Assembly (NCBI RefSeq): GCF_040675465.1
Contig: NZ_JBFAPA010000007.1
Span: forward strand, 310,001-374,000
Length of the DNA: 64,000 bases
Source: Kibdelosporangium sp040675465
GTDB taxonomy: Bacteria > Actinomycetota > Actinomycetes > Mycobacteriales > Pseudonocardiaceae
Direction: 5' to 3'
Shown here: positions 25,643 to 33,894 of the stretch, piece by piece
Numbering within the stretch: the stretch's first letter is position 1
How the letters are laid out: each line of letters opens with the position of its first letter
Notes under the pieces: generated by a model
Database searches by the model: none
The model's input: the letters and a program-made list of their open reading frames with translations, nothing else
Told to the model about the DNA's origin: nothing
Position numbers and translations under genes: made by a program

Positions 25643-26302
25643 TCAGCCGTCCGGGAGCTTGTCGAACACGATCTTGGCGAGCTTCTCGACCTTCGGGCAC
25701 GTGGACTCGGTGGCGTTGGTCAGCACAAGGGTCACCCACAGCGCCCGGAACGGTGCGTGCTGGTCCTCGGTGAGCGCGATCCGCAGATCGCACGTCGTCG
25801 ACGCGGTGGTCGTGCGGTACGCCGTGTTCCCCTCGAACGTCGTCGGCTCCGCTCCCTGCGCGTCGGTGGACGGCGTCAGCACGATCATCGCGACCCCGGC
25901 CGGACCGCCGCCGGCGGCCAGGTCGAACCCGCAGAACCCGCCCTGGTCCGACGGCTCGGGGGATGCGGTCGCGCTGGTCAGCTGGGCGATCTCGGACCCG
26001 GTGATCAGCGTCGAGCAGCTCGGCGCGGTGCTGACCGTCTTGCGTTTCGCGATTGTCACGGACGTGCCGGTGGATGTCGTCGTGCTCGGGCCCGAAAGGG
26101 TCGTGGCGCTGGGCGGCGACGAGGGGAACTCGGATTCCGTCGTCTCCGGTAGCGGCGGTTCGGTGTTGGTGGTGGTCTGCTGGATCGCGATGGGCTGCCC
26201 GGATACCGGCGCGAGCTGGAGCTTGCTGACCACGAGCGCCGCTGCGGTTGCGACGACGAGGCCAACCGCCGCCAGCGCGAGCAAGCGAAACCGACCTTGC
26301 AT
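25643..26302 (-). CDS. Membrane-anchored secreted protein, DUF3558-like
   Basis: 219 residues. One N-terminal membrane anchor lies at about residues 6-26, followed by a Pro/Thr/Ser-rich linker (about 40-85) and then an extracellular domain of about 130 residues with four Cys (in APSCSTL, GGFCGFD, TTCDLR and STCPKV) that can form two disulfides. The domain layout resembles DUF3558 surface proteins of actinobacteria. The role is unknown. Convergent with the sulfurtransferase gene and divergent from acuC (23 bp between starts), so its promoter must overlap the acuC start region. Confidence 0.7.
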   Translation of the reverse strand: MQGRFRLLALAAVGLVVATAAALVVSKLQLAPVSGQPIAIQQTTTNTEPPLPETTESEFPSSPPSATTLSGPSTTTSTGTSVTIAKRKTVSTAPSCSTLITGSEIAQLTSATASPEPSDQGGFCGFDLAAGGGPAGVAMIVLTPSTDAQGAEPTTFEGNTAYRTTTASTTCDLRIALTEDQHAPFRALWVTLVLTNATESTCPKVEKLAKIVFDKLPDG

Positions 26303-26325
26303 GGCTGTCAGACTAGTGTTGTCCC

Positions 26326-27501
26326 ATGGGCACGCCAGCCGCCGTTGTGTGGGATCCCGCTCTGCTCGCGTACGACCTTGGCGGGGACCACCCGTTCAAC
26401 CCGGTCCGCCTCGAACTGACGATCGCGCTCGCCACCCAGCTCGGCGTTCTCGACGGCGTCGAACTGCTTCGTCCCGAGCCGGCGAGCGACGAGGAGATCG
26501 AGCGGATCCACGAGGTGTCGTACGTCAGCGCGGTCCGCGAAGCGCCGATGGTCGGCTGGGACGTCGGCCATGGCCTGGGCACGCCGGACAACCCGGTGTT
26601 CTCGCAGATGCACGAGGCTTCATCGCTGGTCGTCGGTGCCAGTCTGCAGGCCGCGGCCAAGATCGCGTCGGGCGCGGCGAACCGTGCGGTCAACATCGCG
26701 GGCGGACTGCACCACGCGATGCGTGACCACGCGGCCGGGTTCTGTGTGTACAACGACTGCGCGGTGGCGATCTCGTGGCTGCTCGACAACGGGGCCGAGC
26801 GCGTCGCCTATATAGACGTCGACGTTCACCACGGGGACGGAGTCCAGGCGGCGTTCTACAACGACCCCCGTGTCCTGACGATCTCCCTGCACCAGAACCC
26901 GATGACGCTCTGGCCCGGCACCGGCCGGGTGACCGAACTCGGGGGACCGGGAGCGGAGGGAACCTCGGTCAACATCCCGCTGCCCCCGCACACCAGGGAC
27001 CCTGCGTGGCTGCGTGCGTTCCACGCCGTTGTGCCGTCACTGCTGGGTGCGTTCCGTCCGGATGTGCTGGTCACTCAGTGCGGCGTGGACACCCACGAGG
27101 AGGATCCGCTCGCGGACCTGTGGCTGAGCGTGGACGGTCACCGCGAGATCTACCGGGTTCTGCGTGGACTGGCCGAGCAGTACGTAGGCGGAAAGTGGCT
27201 CGCAATGGGCGGCGGCGGTTACCAGCTGCTCCGCGTGGTGCCCCGATCGTGGACGCACCTGATCGCGACGGTGCTCGACCGGGACGTGGATCCGGAGACA
27301 CCGCTACCCATCGAGTGGGTGAACGATGTGCTTCGCCGCGCGCCCGGTGCGGAGCTGCCCCGCACGATGGGGGAAGGCATGGACACCGGGTTCGTGCCGT
27401 GGGACGGGACGGCGCAACAGCCGGTCGACTCGGTGATCCGGGACGCCCGGGGCGCGGTGTTCCCGTTGCACGGCCTGGACCCGGACGACCCTCGGGACTG
27501 A
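26326..27501 (+). CDS. acuC: AcuC-type class I histone deacetylase-like lysine deacetylase
   Basis: A 391-residue zinc-dependent deacetylase. AcuC removes acetyl groups from lysine on acetyl-CoA synthetase and so reactivates it. Motifs in order are DHPFNPVRLELT, GLHHAMRDHAAGFCVYND (catalytic His pair), YIDVDVHHGDGVQAAFY (zinc ligands Asp and His), SLHQNPMTLWPGTG, QCGVDTHEEDPL (second zinc Asp) and AMGGGGYQ (transition-state Tyr). It is followed after 2 nt by the acetyltransferase gene that would be its functional opposite, which strongly supports a protein deacetylation role. Confidence 0.95.
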   Translation: MGTPAAVVWDPALLAYDLGGDHPFNPVRLELTIALATQLGVLDGVELLRPEPASDEEIERIHEVSYVSAVREAPMVGWDVGHGLGTPDNPVFSQMHEASSLVVGASLQAAAKIASGAANRAVNIAGGLHHAMRDHAAGFCVYNDCAVAISWLLDNGAERVAYIDVDVHHGDGVQAAFYNDPRVLTISLHQNPMTLWPGTGRVTELGGPGAEGTSVNIPLPPHTRDPAWLRAFHAVVPSLLGAFRPDVLVTQCGVDTHEEDPLADLWLSVDGHREIYRVLRGLAEQYVGGKWLAMGGGGYQLLRVVPRSWTHLIATVLDRDVDPETPLPIEWVNDVLRRAPGAELPRTMGEGMDTGFVPWDGTAQQPVDSVIRDARGAVFPLHGLDPDDPRD

Positions 27502-27503
27502 GC

Positions 27504-30200
27504 TTGACCGGATTCGATCCGTACGGCTATCCACGCCGCTGGGAGGCGGACGTGGTGCTGGCCGATGGCGGCACCGTCCATCTGAGACCGATCACGCCCG
27601 GCGACGCCGACCGCCTGGTCGCGTTCCACAGCCGGCTGTCCGAGCGCACCAGGTACTTCCGGTATTTCGGTGCGTATCCGAGAATCCCGCCGCGCGACCT
27701 GGAACGGTTCGTCACGGTCGACCACCACGACCGGGTCGCGTTCGTGGCGCTGCTGGGCGACGACATCATCGCGGTCGGCCGCTACGAGCGGCTTCACGAA
27801 AACGACGAACTGACCGACCACGCCGAGGTCGCGTTCGTGGTGGAGGACGACCACCAGGGCCGGGGGATCGGCTCCATCCTGCTGGAACACCTCGCCGCGG
27901 CGGCGCAGGAGAGCGGGCTGAAGCGGTTCGTCGCCGAGGTGCTCGGCGAGAACGGGCAGATGGTCCGGGTGTTCCGGGACGCGGGGTACAAGGTCAGCCG
28001 GGTGCTTGAGGAAGGCGTCCTGCACCTGGAGTTCGACATCGACCCCACCGACGACTCGGTCGCCGTGGCTCGCGCCCGCGAACAAGCCGCCGAAGCCCGC
28101 AGTGTGTACAACCTGCTGCACCCCAAATCGGTCGCGGTGATCGGCGCGTCCACGGATCCGACGAAGGTCGGCTACGCCGTGCTGACGAACCTGCTGACCG
28201 CGAACTTCACCGGTCCCGTGTTCCCGGTGAACCCGGAACGCCGGTCGGTGCGGGGTGTTCGGGCGTACAAGCGGGTCCTCGACATTCCCGATCCGGTGGA
28301 TCTCGCGGTCATCGCGGTTCCCGCTGAAAGCGTCGACGAGGTGATGGACGACTGCCTGGCCAAGGGCGTAAAAGCTCTGGTCGTCGTGTCCTCGGGATTC
28401 GGCGAGACCGGCGGTGATGAGGGCCGTGGCGCCGAACAGAAACTCGCCGAGGAGGCTCGCGCGCACGGCATGCGCGTCGTGGGCCCGAACGCCCTCGGTG
28501 TCGTGAACATGGATCGTAAGGTCCGGCTGAACGCGAGCCTGGCGCCGAAACTTCCGGGTTTGGGCCGAACCGGGTTCTTCTGCCAGTCGGGTGCGTTGGG
28601 AACGGCGATCCTCGCCCAGGCCGCGACTCGTGGGCTCGGTTTGTCGACGTTCGTGTCCGCCGGGAACCGCGCGGACGTGTCCGGTAACGACATGCTGCAG
28701 TACTGGATGACGGATCCAGCGACCGACGTCGTGCTGCTGTATCTGGAGTCGTTCGGAAATCCGCGGAAGTTCGCGCGGATCGCCCGGCGGTTGGGCCGGA
28801 CCAAACCGATCGTGGCGGTGAAATCCGGACGCAACGCCATGCTCCCCGCGCTCGCCGCGACCTCCGTGCGAGTCGACGAGCCGAGTGTTCAGGCTGTGTT
28901 CGAACAGGCCGGCGTGATCCGGGTGGAGTCACTGGCCCAGCTGTTCGACACCGCGCTGCTCCTCGCACACCAGCCGCTTCCGCAGGGCAGCCGGGTCGCC
29001 GTTGTCGGCAACTCGACCGCGATCGGTGTCCTCGCCGCCGATGCCGCGCTCGCACAAGGCCTGGAACTCGCGGCGGATCCGGTCGACGTCGGTGCCCAGG
29101 CGGATCCCACGATTTTCGCGAACGCGGTCCGGGAAGCCCTGCTGCGCGACGACGTGGACGCGCTCGTGGTCGTTTTCGTGCCGCCGCTGGCTGTCCCAGG
29201 GACGGCATACGCTCGCGAATTGCGTGAAGTCGTCGCCAGCCTTGCGCACGGCGAGAGCAAGCCGATCGTGTCGACTTTCCTCGCGGCAGAAGGCGTTCCG
29301 GACGAGCTCGCGGTGCCGGGCCCGGACGGGACTCCGGGCCGAGGCTCGATTCCGTCCTATTCCAGCCCGGAACGAGCGGTGGTGGCCCTTGCCCGCGTCA
29401 CGCGGTACGCGCGGTGGCGGTCGGCGCCGCGCGGAATGCTCACCCGGCCCGAAGGCATCGACGCGGCGGCCGCGCGGGATCTGCTCTTTTCCAGCCTGGA
29501 CGCGAACAGCGAGCACTGGCTGACCGATAGCCAAACCGTCGAGCTGCTGACCTGCTACGGCATCCAGATCGCGCCCTTCCGGATCGTCGGCAGCGCGGAC
29601 GAAGCAGCCGACGCAGCGGCGGAGCTCGGGTTCCCGGTCGCGGCGAAGGCGGCGAACTCCCTGCTGCGGAACCGGTTCGACCTCGTCGGCGTCCGCCTGG
29701 ACATCAGCAGCCCGGACACGATGCGCGCGGCCTACGACGACATCTGTTCCGTGTCGGGTGTGAACGAGGTGTACGTGCAGCGCATGGTGGACAAGGGAAC
29801 ATCCTGTGCGATGGGGCTGCAGGACGACCCGTCGTTCGGCACGTTGGTCTCGTTCGGACTGTCCGGTGTGGTCCACGACCTGCTGGGCGACCGGGCCTAC
29901 CGGGCGATCCCGATGACCGATGTGGACGCCGCCGGACTCGTGCGTGCGCCGAAAGCCGCGCCGCTGCTCGCCGGATACGGCGGTTCACCGGTCGCGGACC
30001 TCGTGGCCTTGGAGGACCTCGTCCTGAGGGTTGCCGCCCTCGCCGAGGACATCCCGGAGGTCCGTTCGCTGGAGCTGGATCCGGTCGTGGCCTCCGACAA
30101 AGGCGCGAACGTCGTGTACGCACGAGTCCTGATCGGACCGCCGCCCTCCCGGCACGACACCGGTCCGCGCCGGCTGCGGAAACTGCCCGACGAGGAATGA
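27504..30200 (+). CDS. pat: Pat-type protein lysine acetyltransferase (GNAT fused to inactive ADP-forming acyl-CoA synthetase)
   Basis: 898 residues from a TTG 2 nt after the acuC stop; no ATG or GTG fits better, and an upstream extension would lie inside acuC. The N-terminal GNAT domain spans about residues 20-185, with the acetyl-CoA loop HQGRGIGS at 117-124. A CoA-binding Rossmann domain follows (about 200-330, SVAVIGASTDPTKVGYAVL), then the two ligase domains, then an ATP-grasp domain (about 680-890, FPVAAKAANSLLRNRFDLVGV). At about residues 440-455, where active ADP-forming synthetases have SHTGALAG with the phospho-His, this protein has ALAATSVRVDE, so the ligase half appears catalytically dead. 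That agrees with Pat enzymes, which acetylate acetyl-CoA synthetase and other proteins. Confidence 0.9.
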   Translation: MTGFDPYGYPRRWEADVVLADGGTVHLRPITPGDADRLVAFHSRLSERTRYFRYFGAYPRIPPRDLERFVTVDHHDRVAFVALLGDDIIAVGRYERLHENDELTDHAEVAFVVEDDHQGRGIGSILLEHLAAAAQESGLKRFVAEVLGENGQMVRVFRDAGYKVSRVLEEGVLHLEFDIDPTDDSVAVARAREQAAEARSVYNLLHPKSVAVIGASTDPTKVGYAVLTNLLTANFTGPVFPVNPERRSVRGVRAYKRVLDIPDPVDLAVIAVPAESVDEVMDDCLAKGVKALVVVSSGFGETGGDEGRGAEQKLAEEARAHGMRVVGPNALGVVNMDRKVRLNASLAPKLPGLGRTGFFCQSGALGTAILAQAATRGLGLSTFVSAGNRADVSGNDMLQYWMTDPATDVVLLYLESFGNPRKFARIARRLGRTKPIVAVKSGRNAMLPALAATSVRVDEPSVQAVFEQAGVIRVESLAQLFDTALLLAHQPLPQGSRVAVVGNSTAIGVLAADAALAQGLELAADPVDVGAQADPTIFANAVREALLRDDVDALVVVFVPPLAVPGTAYARELREVVASLAHGESKPIVSTFLAAEGVPDELAVPGPDGTPGRGSIPSYSSPERAVVALARVTRYARWRSAPRGMLTRPEGIDAAAARDLLFSSLDANSEHWLTDSQTVELLTCYGIQIAPFRIVGSADEAADAAAELGFPVAAKAANSLLRNRFDLVGVRLDISSPDTMRAAYDDICSVSGVNEVYVQRMVDKGTSCAMGLQDDPSFGTLVSFGLSGVVHDLLGDRAYRAIPMTDVDAAGLVRAPKAAPLLAGYGGSPVADLVALEDLVLRVAALAEDIPEVRSLELDPVVASDKGANVVYARVLIGPPPSRHDTGPRRLRKLPDEE

Positions 30201-30340
30201 TCTGGCCCACGTGGGGTGGACTCACCGATGGGGCGGGGTGTCTACTGCTTGAGGCCACGATGCCGATCAACACCGATTGATACCGCGTCGATCAACCTGG
30301 CCGCGAGGTCGATGAACCTGACTATCAGGAGGTGAGCCGA

Positions 30341-30418
30341 GTGTCCGCTGACGGATTCAGTACCGACGGAAGTTGTTGTAGTTGTCCGCACATCGCGGGC
30401 TCGGCTGCCACAGGCTGA
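30341..30418 (+). CDS. Putative Cys-rich leader peptide upstream of mgtC
   Basis: A 25-codon ORF starting GTG at 30341 with a nearly perfect ribosome site (AGGAGGTGAG at 30327-30336, 8-nt spacing), much better than that of mgtC itself. The peptide begins MSADGFSTDG and then has Cys codons in the cluster S-C-C-S-C-P (codons 11-16). A strong hairpin overlaps its last 9 codons and ends 11 nt before the mgtC ribosome site. This arrangement is like Cys-rich leader peptides that couple ribosome stalling to expression of the next gene. No coding conservation could be tested. Confidence 0.5.
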   Translation: MSADGFSTDGSCCSCPHIAGSAATG

Positions 30419-30434
30419 TTTCGCCGATCCCGCG
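30394..30434 (+). promoter_or_regulatory. Leader hairpin between the small ORF and mgtC
   Basis: CGCGGG (30394-30399) pairs with CCCGCG (30429-30434) and TCGGC (30401-30405) with GCCGA (30423-30427), separated by one mismatch, with a 17-nt loop that contains the stop codon of the leader ORF. A ribosome stalled on the upstream Cys codons would influence whether this stem forms. Confidence 0.5.
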
Positions 30435-30457
30435 AATTTCGCATGGGAGCCGGTGAG

Positions 30458-30898
30458 ATGACCACTTTCCAGATGATGCTGCGTATCGGCGCCGGCGTGG
30501 GGCTCGGCGCGTTGATCGGATTCGAACGGCAGTACCGCGCCCGGATGGCCGGCATGCGCACGAACGCGCTTGTCTCCGTCGGTGCCACATTGTTCGTCCT
30601 GCTGTCCGCGCACGGTTTCGGCGGTATGGCGGACGCGGATCCCACCCGGGTGGCCGCTCAGATCGTGTCCGGAATCGGGTTCCTGGGTGCCGGGGTGATT
30701 CTGCGGGACGGCGCGAGTATCCGAGGCCTGAACACCGCTGCGACCCTTTGGTGTTCGGCCGCCGTTGGCGCCCTCGCCGGGGCTGGCCTGTACGCCGTCG
30801 CGGCCCTCGGTGCAGTCACGGTTCTCGCGGCCAACATCGTCCTTCGCTGGGCCGCCCGCGTCGTGGACAAGGTGCCCCAGAACGGCGCCGACCAGTGA
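30458..30898 (+). CDS. mgtC: MgtC/SapB family membrane protein
   Basis: A 146-residue inner-membrane protein with four to five helices. The MgtC signature is RIGAGVGLGALIGFERQYRARMAGMRTNALVSVGATLF, followed by QIVSGIGFLGAGVILRDGASIRGLNTAATLWCSAAVG. MgtC proteins help cells at low magnesium and modulate ATP synthase or phosphate uptake. The ATG at 30458 is preferred over 30443 because GGGAG lies 8 nt upstream. The extended C-terminal ACT-like domain of pathogen MgtC is absent, so this is the short SapB form. A putative leader peptide and hairpin precede it. Confidence 0.92.
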   Translation: MTTFQMMLRIGAGVGLGALIGFERQYRARMAGMRTNALVSVGATLFVLLSAHGFGGMADADPTRVAAQIVSGIGFLGAGVILRDGASIRGLNTAATLWCSAAVGALAGAGLYAVAALGAVTVLAANIVLRWAARVVDKVPQNGADQ

Positions 30899-31007
30899 CA
30901 GCGCCAGCCAGATCCTCGCCATTGCCGCAGTTCAGGGGCCGTTTCGTGCTCAGCGTGAACTCAAGGCACGCATGGACCCAGGGGAGACCGACTTTGTGCC
31001 GAACCCA

Positions 31008-31045
31008 CGTGAGTGCTTCGTCTGCAGGAGGACGAAGCACTCACG
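31008..31045 (+). terminator. Strong stem-loop downstream of mgtC
   Basis: A perfect 15-bp inverted repeat (31008-31022 with 31031-31045) and an 8-nt loop, about 110 nt after the mgtC stop. It could act in both directions. Confidence 0.8.
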
Positions 31046-31073
31046 CGGGCAGGGCGCGGAATGTGGCCTAGGT

Positions 31074-31110
31074 GGGGGCTCGCTCCCGCCGCCAGACTGA
31101 GCGAGCCCCC
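31074..31110 (-). terminator. Terminator of the small membrane protein gene
   Basis: A perfect 12-bp stem (31074-31085 with 31099-31110) directly after the stop at 31114 of the minus-strand gene. Confidence 0.8.
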
Positions 31111-31113
31111 GGT

Positions 31114-31665
31114 CTATGCGGTGAGGACCAGCTGCCGGCCGCTTTTCGCGGTGGCGCTGAAATCCGCACCGGAGTCAGTTACCCCGGCGGAGAACCGGGT
31201 TTCCACACGTGAGTCAGACAGCACCTCGTGCTCCGCGAAGCCGGCGCTGACCTCGCGATCACGAACCCTGCCCTGGACTCGGACCGCCTTGTGGCGGCCG
31301 GTCTTGCCCAACTCCTGCCCGGCGATGTTGTCCGTGCCGAGCGTGAACAGGCCTTGCCGACCACCCTTGATGGCCCGCTTCAGCGTGCGACCGCCGCTGA
31401 AGCCCAATACGTCCGCGTAGCGCGAGCCGTTCATCTGGATCCGGCGCGCAGAGGTTCCACTCCTCGCGACCACGAACGAACCGATGCAGGCCGTGTTCGC
31501 GGCCAGGCGGATTCCGTCCCCAGGTTGTACGTTCACGAGGGCCAGCAGGGTCATTGCCAGCACCGCGAGCACGGCAGCCTGCGCCGTCACGCCGGTCAGC
31601 GCACCCACGACGGCCATCCCAGCGACGACAGACGTCGCTAACAGGACACGATCACGTGTGCGCAT
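31114..31665 (-). CDS. Hypothetical protein with two N-terminal membrane helices
   Basis: 183 residues. The ATG at 31665 has a strong GGAGGAG ribosome site. Two adjacent hydrophobic helices (about residues 8-25 and 29-47: VLLATSVVAGMAVVGALTG and AAVLAVLAMTLLALVNV) are followed by a soluble C-terminal part containing VQPGDGIRLAANTACIG and, near the end, FSATAKSGRQLVLTA. No known family was recognised and there is no catalytic motif. It stands alone between mgtC and a decayed stretch, with its own terminator. Confidence 0.65.
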   Translation of the reverse strand: MRTRDRVLLATSVVAGMAVVGALTGVTAQAAVLAVLAMTLLALVNVQPGDGIRLAANTACIGSFVVARSGTSARRIQMNGSRYADVLGFSGGRTLKRAIKGGRQGLFTLGTDNIAGQELGKTGRHKAVRVQGRVRDREVSAGFAEHEVLSDSRVETRFSAGVTDSGADFSATAKSGRQLVLTA

Positions 31666-31893
31666 CGGGCTCCTCCTCATCGAGGACCGAACGGCTCGGC
31701 AGGGTGAGAGAAAGTTATGACATCCATCGCCCTCTGGTCAAGAATGTGACTAGAGTTCATCTACATGAACAAGGCGACTTGCGGGTCGCCATTGAGGTTC
31801 GCGACGGGATGCTCGCATATCCACCCGCCATGCCTGGAGCGTCACCGACATCCAAACCTCAGTGGTAGTCAATACCGCAACCGTGGACGTGGC

Positions 31894-32199
31894 GCATACG
31901 AGGAGCGGGCGCTGCGCGGCTGTTCGATGCTGTGGGTCCTATCTGGACGGACAGGGTCCGGTTCAGTGGACTATCACCATCGTCCATAACGCTGGCAGTG
32001 ACGGCACTCGTTCCACCGTCGGCGAACGTGTTCGCGTGCTGCGCCTCGAGTAGAAGAGTCGGGCACTACCATCGCATGGCAACAGAGCGGCGCGGATGTC
32101 GTGGCATACATGGACGTCGACCTGTCCACCGGCCTCAACGCGTTGCTGCCCTTGGGTGCGCCGCTGGTCGGCGTTCACTCATACATTTCGATCGGCTCC
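31894..32199 (+). pseudogene. Remnant of a family 2 (DPM1-like) glycosyltransferase gene
   Basis: Pieces of a dolichyl-phosphate-mannose-synthase-like glycosyltransferase appear in order but in different frames. AYEERALRGCSML (from 31894, where intact genes have V-Y-N-E-E-x-A-L) is followed by QWTITIVHNAGSDGT (from 31964, the D-N-A-S-x-D-G-T loop) and VGERVRVLRLE, ended by an in-frame TAG at 32051. Then WQQSGADVVAYMDVDLSTGLNALLPL (from 32077) carries the metal-binding D-x-D-L-S-T. At least two frameshifts and one stop are needed, and no similarity is seen beyond about 32200. Such transferase genes often flank OmpR-type two-component pairs in actinobacteria, and one follows here. Confidence 0.7.
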
Positions 32200-33168
32200 G
32201 CGCGATTCCTGGAACTTTGTGCTGCTCAGCACGTCCGTACTCCGAGCCGCAGGAAGACCGTCCTCTGTGCACATATGTCTTCGAGTCGGGAAGGAAATGT
32301 GGCGGTGCGATATATGCGAGCGCACTGTCCTTTGTGGCTGACCACTGTGGATTGCAGGCTCAGAGAACACGTTCTATGCGCTGCAGTCAAGACGATGTCC
32401 TTGAACTTCAACGACTCTGTTCGGCTCGTTTGACGCTGGCTGATGTGGTCACAGTGGACAACCGCTAGTCGCCCCGTAGTGCACCGGTCCTCATGCTGAT
32501 CACAGTAGTTGCCAGCCGCATCAACAACACCGACACCACGCTGTTGTCGACTCTCATTGCGGCCGCATACGGTTCACGCAAGCGATGAAAACCGAGCTTC
32601 CCAGGAGCATGACGAAGTGGCTGCTGCTTGCCCCTTTTCTGATCGGCCACGGATTCCTGGCCGAGATGCTCACCGCGTGGCTCGTCGCCCCGCGTTCTTC
32701 GCCGCGTATCTCGCGGACAGCGAAGCTGCGCCGCGCCGCAAGCGTTCGACCTGACAGTGGCGGCAGGCAAGCTTGTCGGCGACTTGTGGCTGCAGGCCTC
32801 GCAGCGACCACCACGATGAGCTGACGAGGACACACACAACCGCCATCTGGAACCGGCGCTGCGAGCTGCCCTCCATGGCGAGAGAGATAAAAACCTTGAT
32901 CGGCACGAGTGGGTTCAGCGGACGCGGTCCCGCTCCATCCGAAGACCCAGGCCTCCGCGCGGGGTGAGGCAAACTCCGGTTGGGTTCGAAGGTGGTCTCG
33001 GCGGTGTGTCCGAGAACCGCGCGACGTAGGGCATAGGACCTGACACTTGCTGCTCACAGTAAACGAGTAGGCACTCTGCGGATACACTTGTGGGTGAACC
33101 TGTCGGTCCACGCGATGGTCTCAGCGTGTTCCCAGTAACTTCCCAGGTTTTTCGTCGACGCTGGTCAG
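32200..33168. other. Stretch without an intact gene
   Basis: About 1 kb that looks less GC-rich than its surroundings, with no frame that keeps actinobacterial codon use. A 31-codon ORF at 32493 (MLITVVASRINNTDTTLLST) overlaps by ATGA a 79-codon ORF at 32585 (containing MTKWLLLAPFLIGHGFLAEM). Neither has a recognised family and both are short, so they are probably fragments. The stretch seems to be decaying DNA continuous with the glycosyltransferase remnant. Confidence 0.5.
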
Positions 33169-33894
33169 GTGGACCAGCGTGGCTCGGAAGCAAGCGTTCT
33201 CGTGGTTGATGACGAACCGAACATCCTGGAACTGCTGTCGGCGGCGCTCCGGCTCAGCGGTTTCGTCGTGCACGCGGCGGACTGCGGGGCCGAAGCACTG
33301 GCCACAGCGCGCCGTGTCCGGCCGGACATCGTGGTGCTCGACGTGATGCTGCCCGACTGCGACGGCTTCACGCTGGCCCGGAGTCTTCGTGCCACACACG
33401 AACGGCTGCCGGTGCTGTTCCTGACCGCCAGGGACGCCGTGGAGGACCGGATCGCGGGCCTGACGGCAGGTGGCGACGACTACGTCACCAAGCCGTTCAG
33501 CTTGGAGGAGGTCGTACTGCGGCTGCGTGCCATCCTCCGCCGGACCAACGGCAGCGTCGGGGAACCCGCCCGCGACGACGGCACGTTCCGGTATGCCGAC
33601 CTCGTCCTCGATGAGGACGCCCATGAGGTCTACCGCGCGGGCCGGCTGATCCAGCTGTCCCCGACCGAGTTCAACCTGCTGCGGTATCTGATGGTCAATG
33701 CCGAGCGCGTGGTCAGCAAACCGCAGATTCTCGACCGGGTGTGGAACTACGACTTCGGCGGCGACGGCCGGATCGTCGAGTCGTACATCAGCTACCTGCG
33801 CCGCAAGATCGACTCGGTCGAGCCCGCGCTCATCCACACCATCCGCGGTGTTGGGTACTCGCTCCGGTTGCCCCGTGACGAGCGGACCGGCTGA
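33169..33894 (+). CDS. OmpR/PhoB-type response regulator
   Basis: 241 residues from GTG 33169. The receiver domain (about 8-125) has the acidic pair in LVVDDEPN, phospho-acceptor Asp58 in VVLDVMLPDCDG, Thr in LFLTARD and Lys in YVTKPFSLEE. The C-terminal winged helix (about 140-235) has LSPTEFNLLRYLMVNAERVVSK and SYISYLRRKID followed by IHTIRGVGYSLR. The stop overlaps the kinase start (TGATG), so the two are co-translated. The receptor signal is unknown. Confidence 0.95.
   Translation: MDQRGSEASVLVVDDEPNILELLSAALRLSGFVVHAADCGAEALATARRVRPDIVVLDVMLPDCDGFTLARSLRATHERLPVLFLTARDAVEDRIAGLTAGGDDYVTKPFSLEEVVLRLRAILRRTNGSVGEPARDDGTFRYADLVLDEDAHEVYRAGRLIQLSPTEFNLLRYLMVNAERVVSKPQILDRVWNYDFGGDGRIVESYISYLRRKIDSVEPALIHTIRGVGYSLRLPRDERTG

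Noticed and set aside
26775..27503. Upstream extension of the Pat-type gene
   Set aside because: The frame is open inside acuC but has shadow composition; real similarity begins at TTG 27504 (TGFDPYGYPRRW).
30320..30440. M-box magnesium riboswitch before mgtC
   Set aside because: AGGTGAG occurs, but the other conserved M-box blocks are absent and the motif is better explained as the ribosome site of the short ORF.
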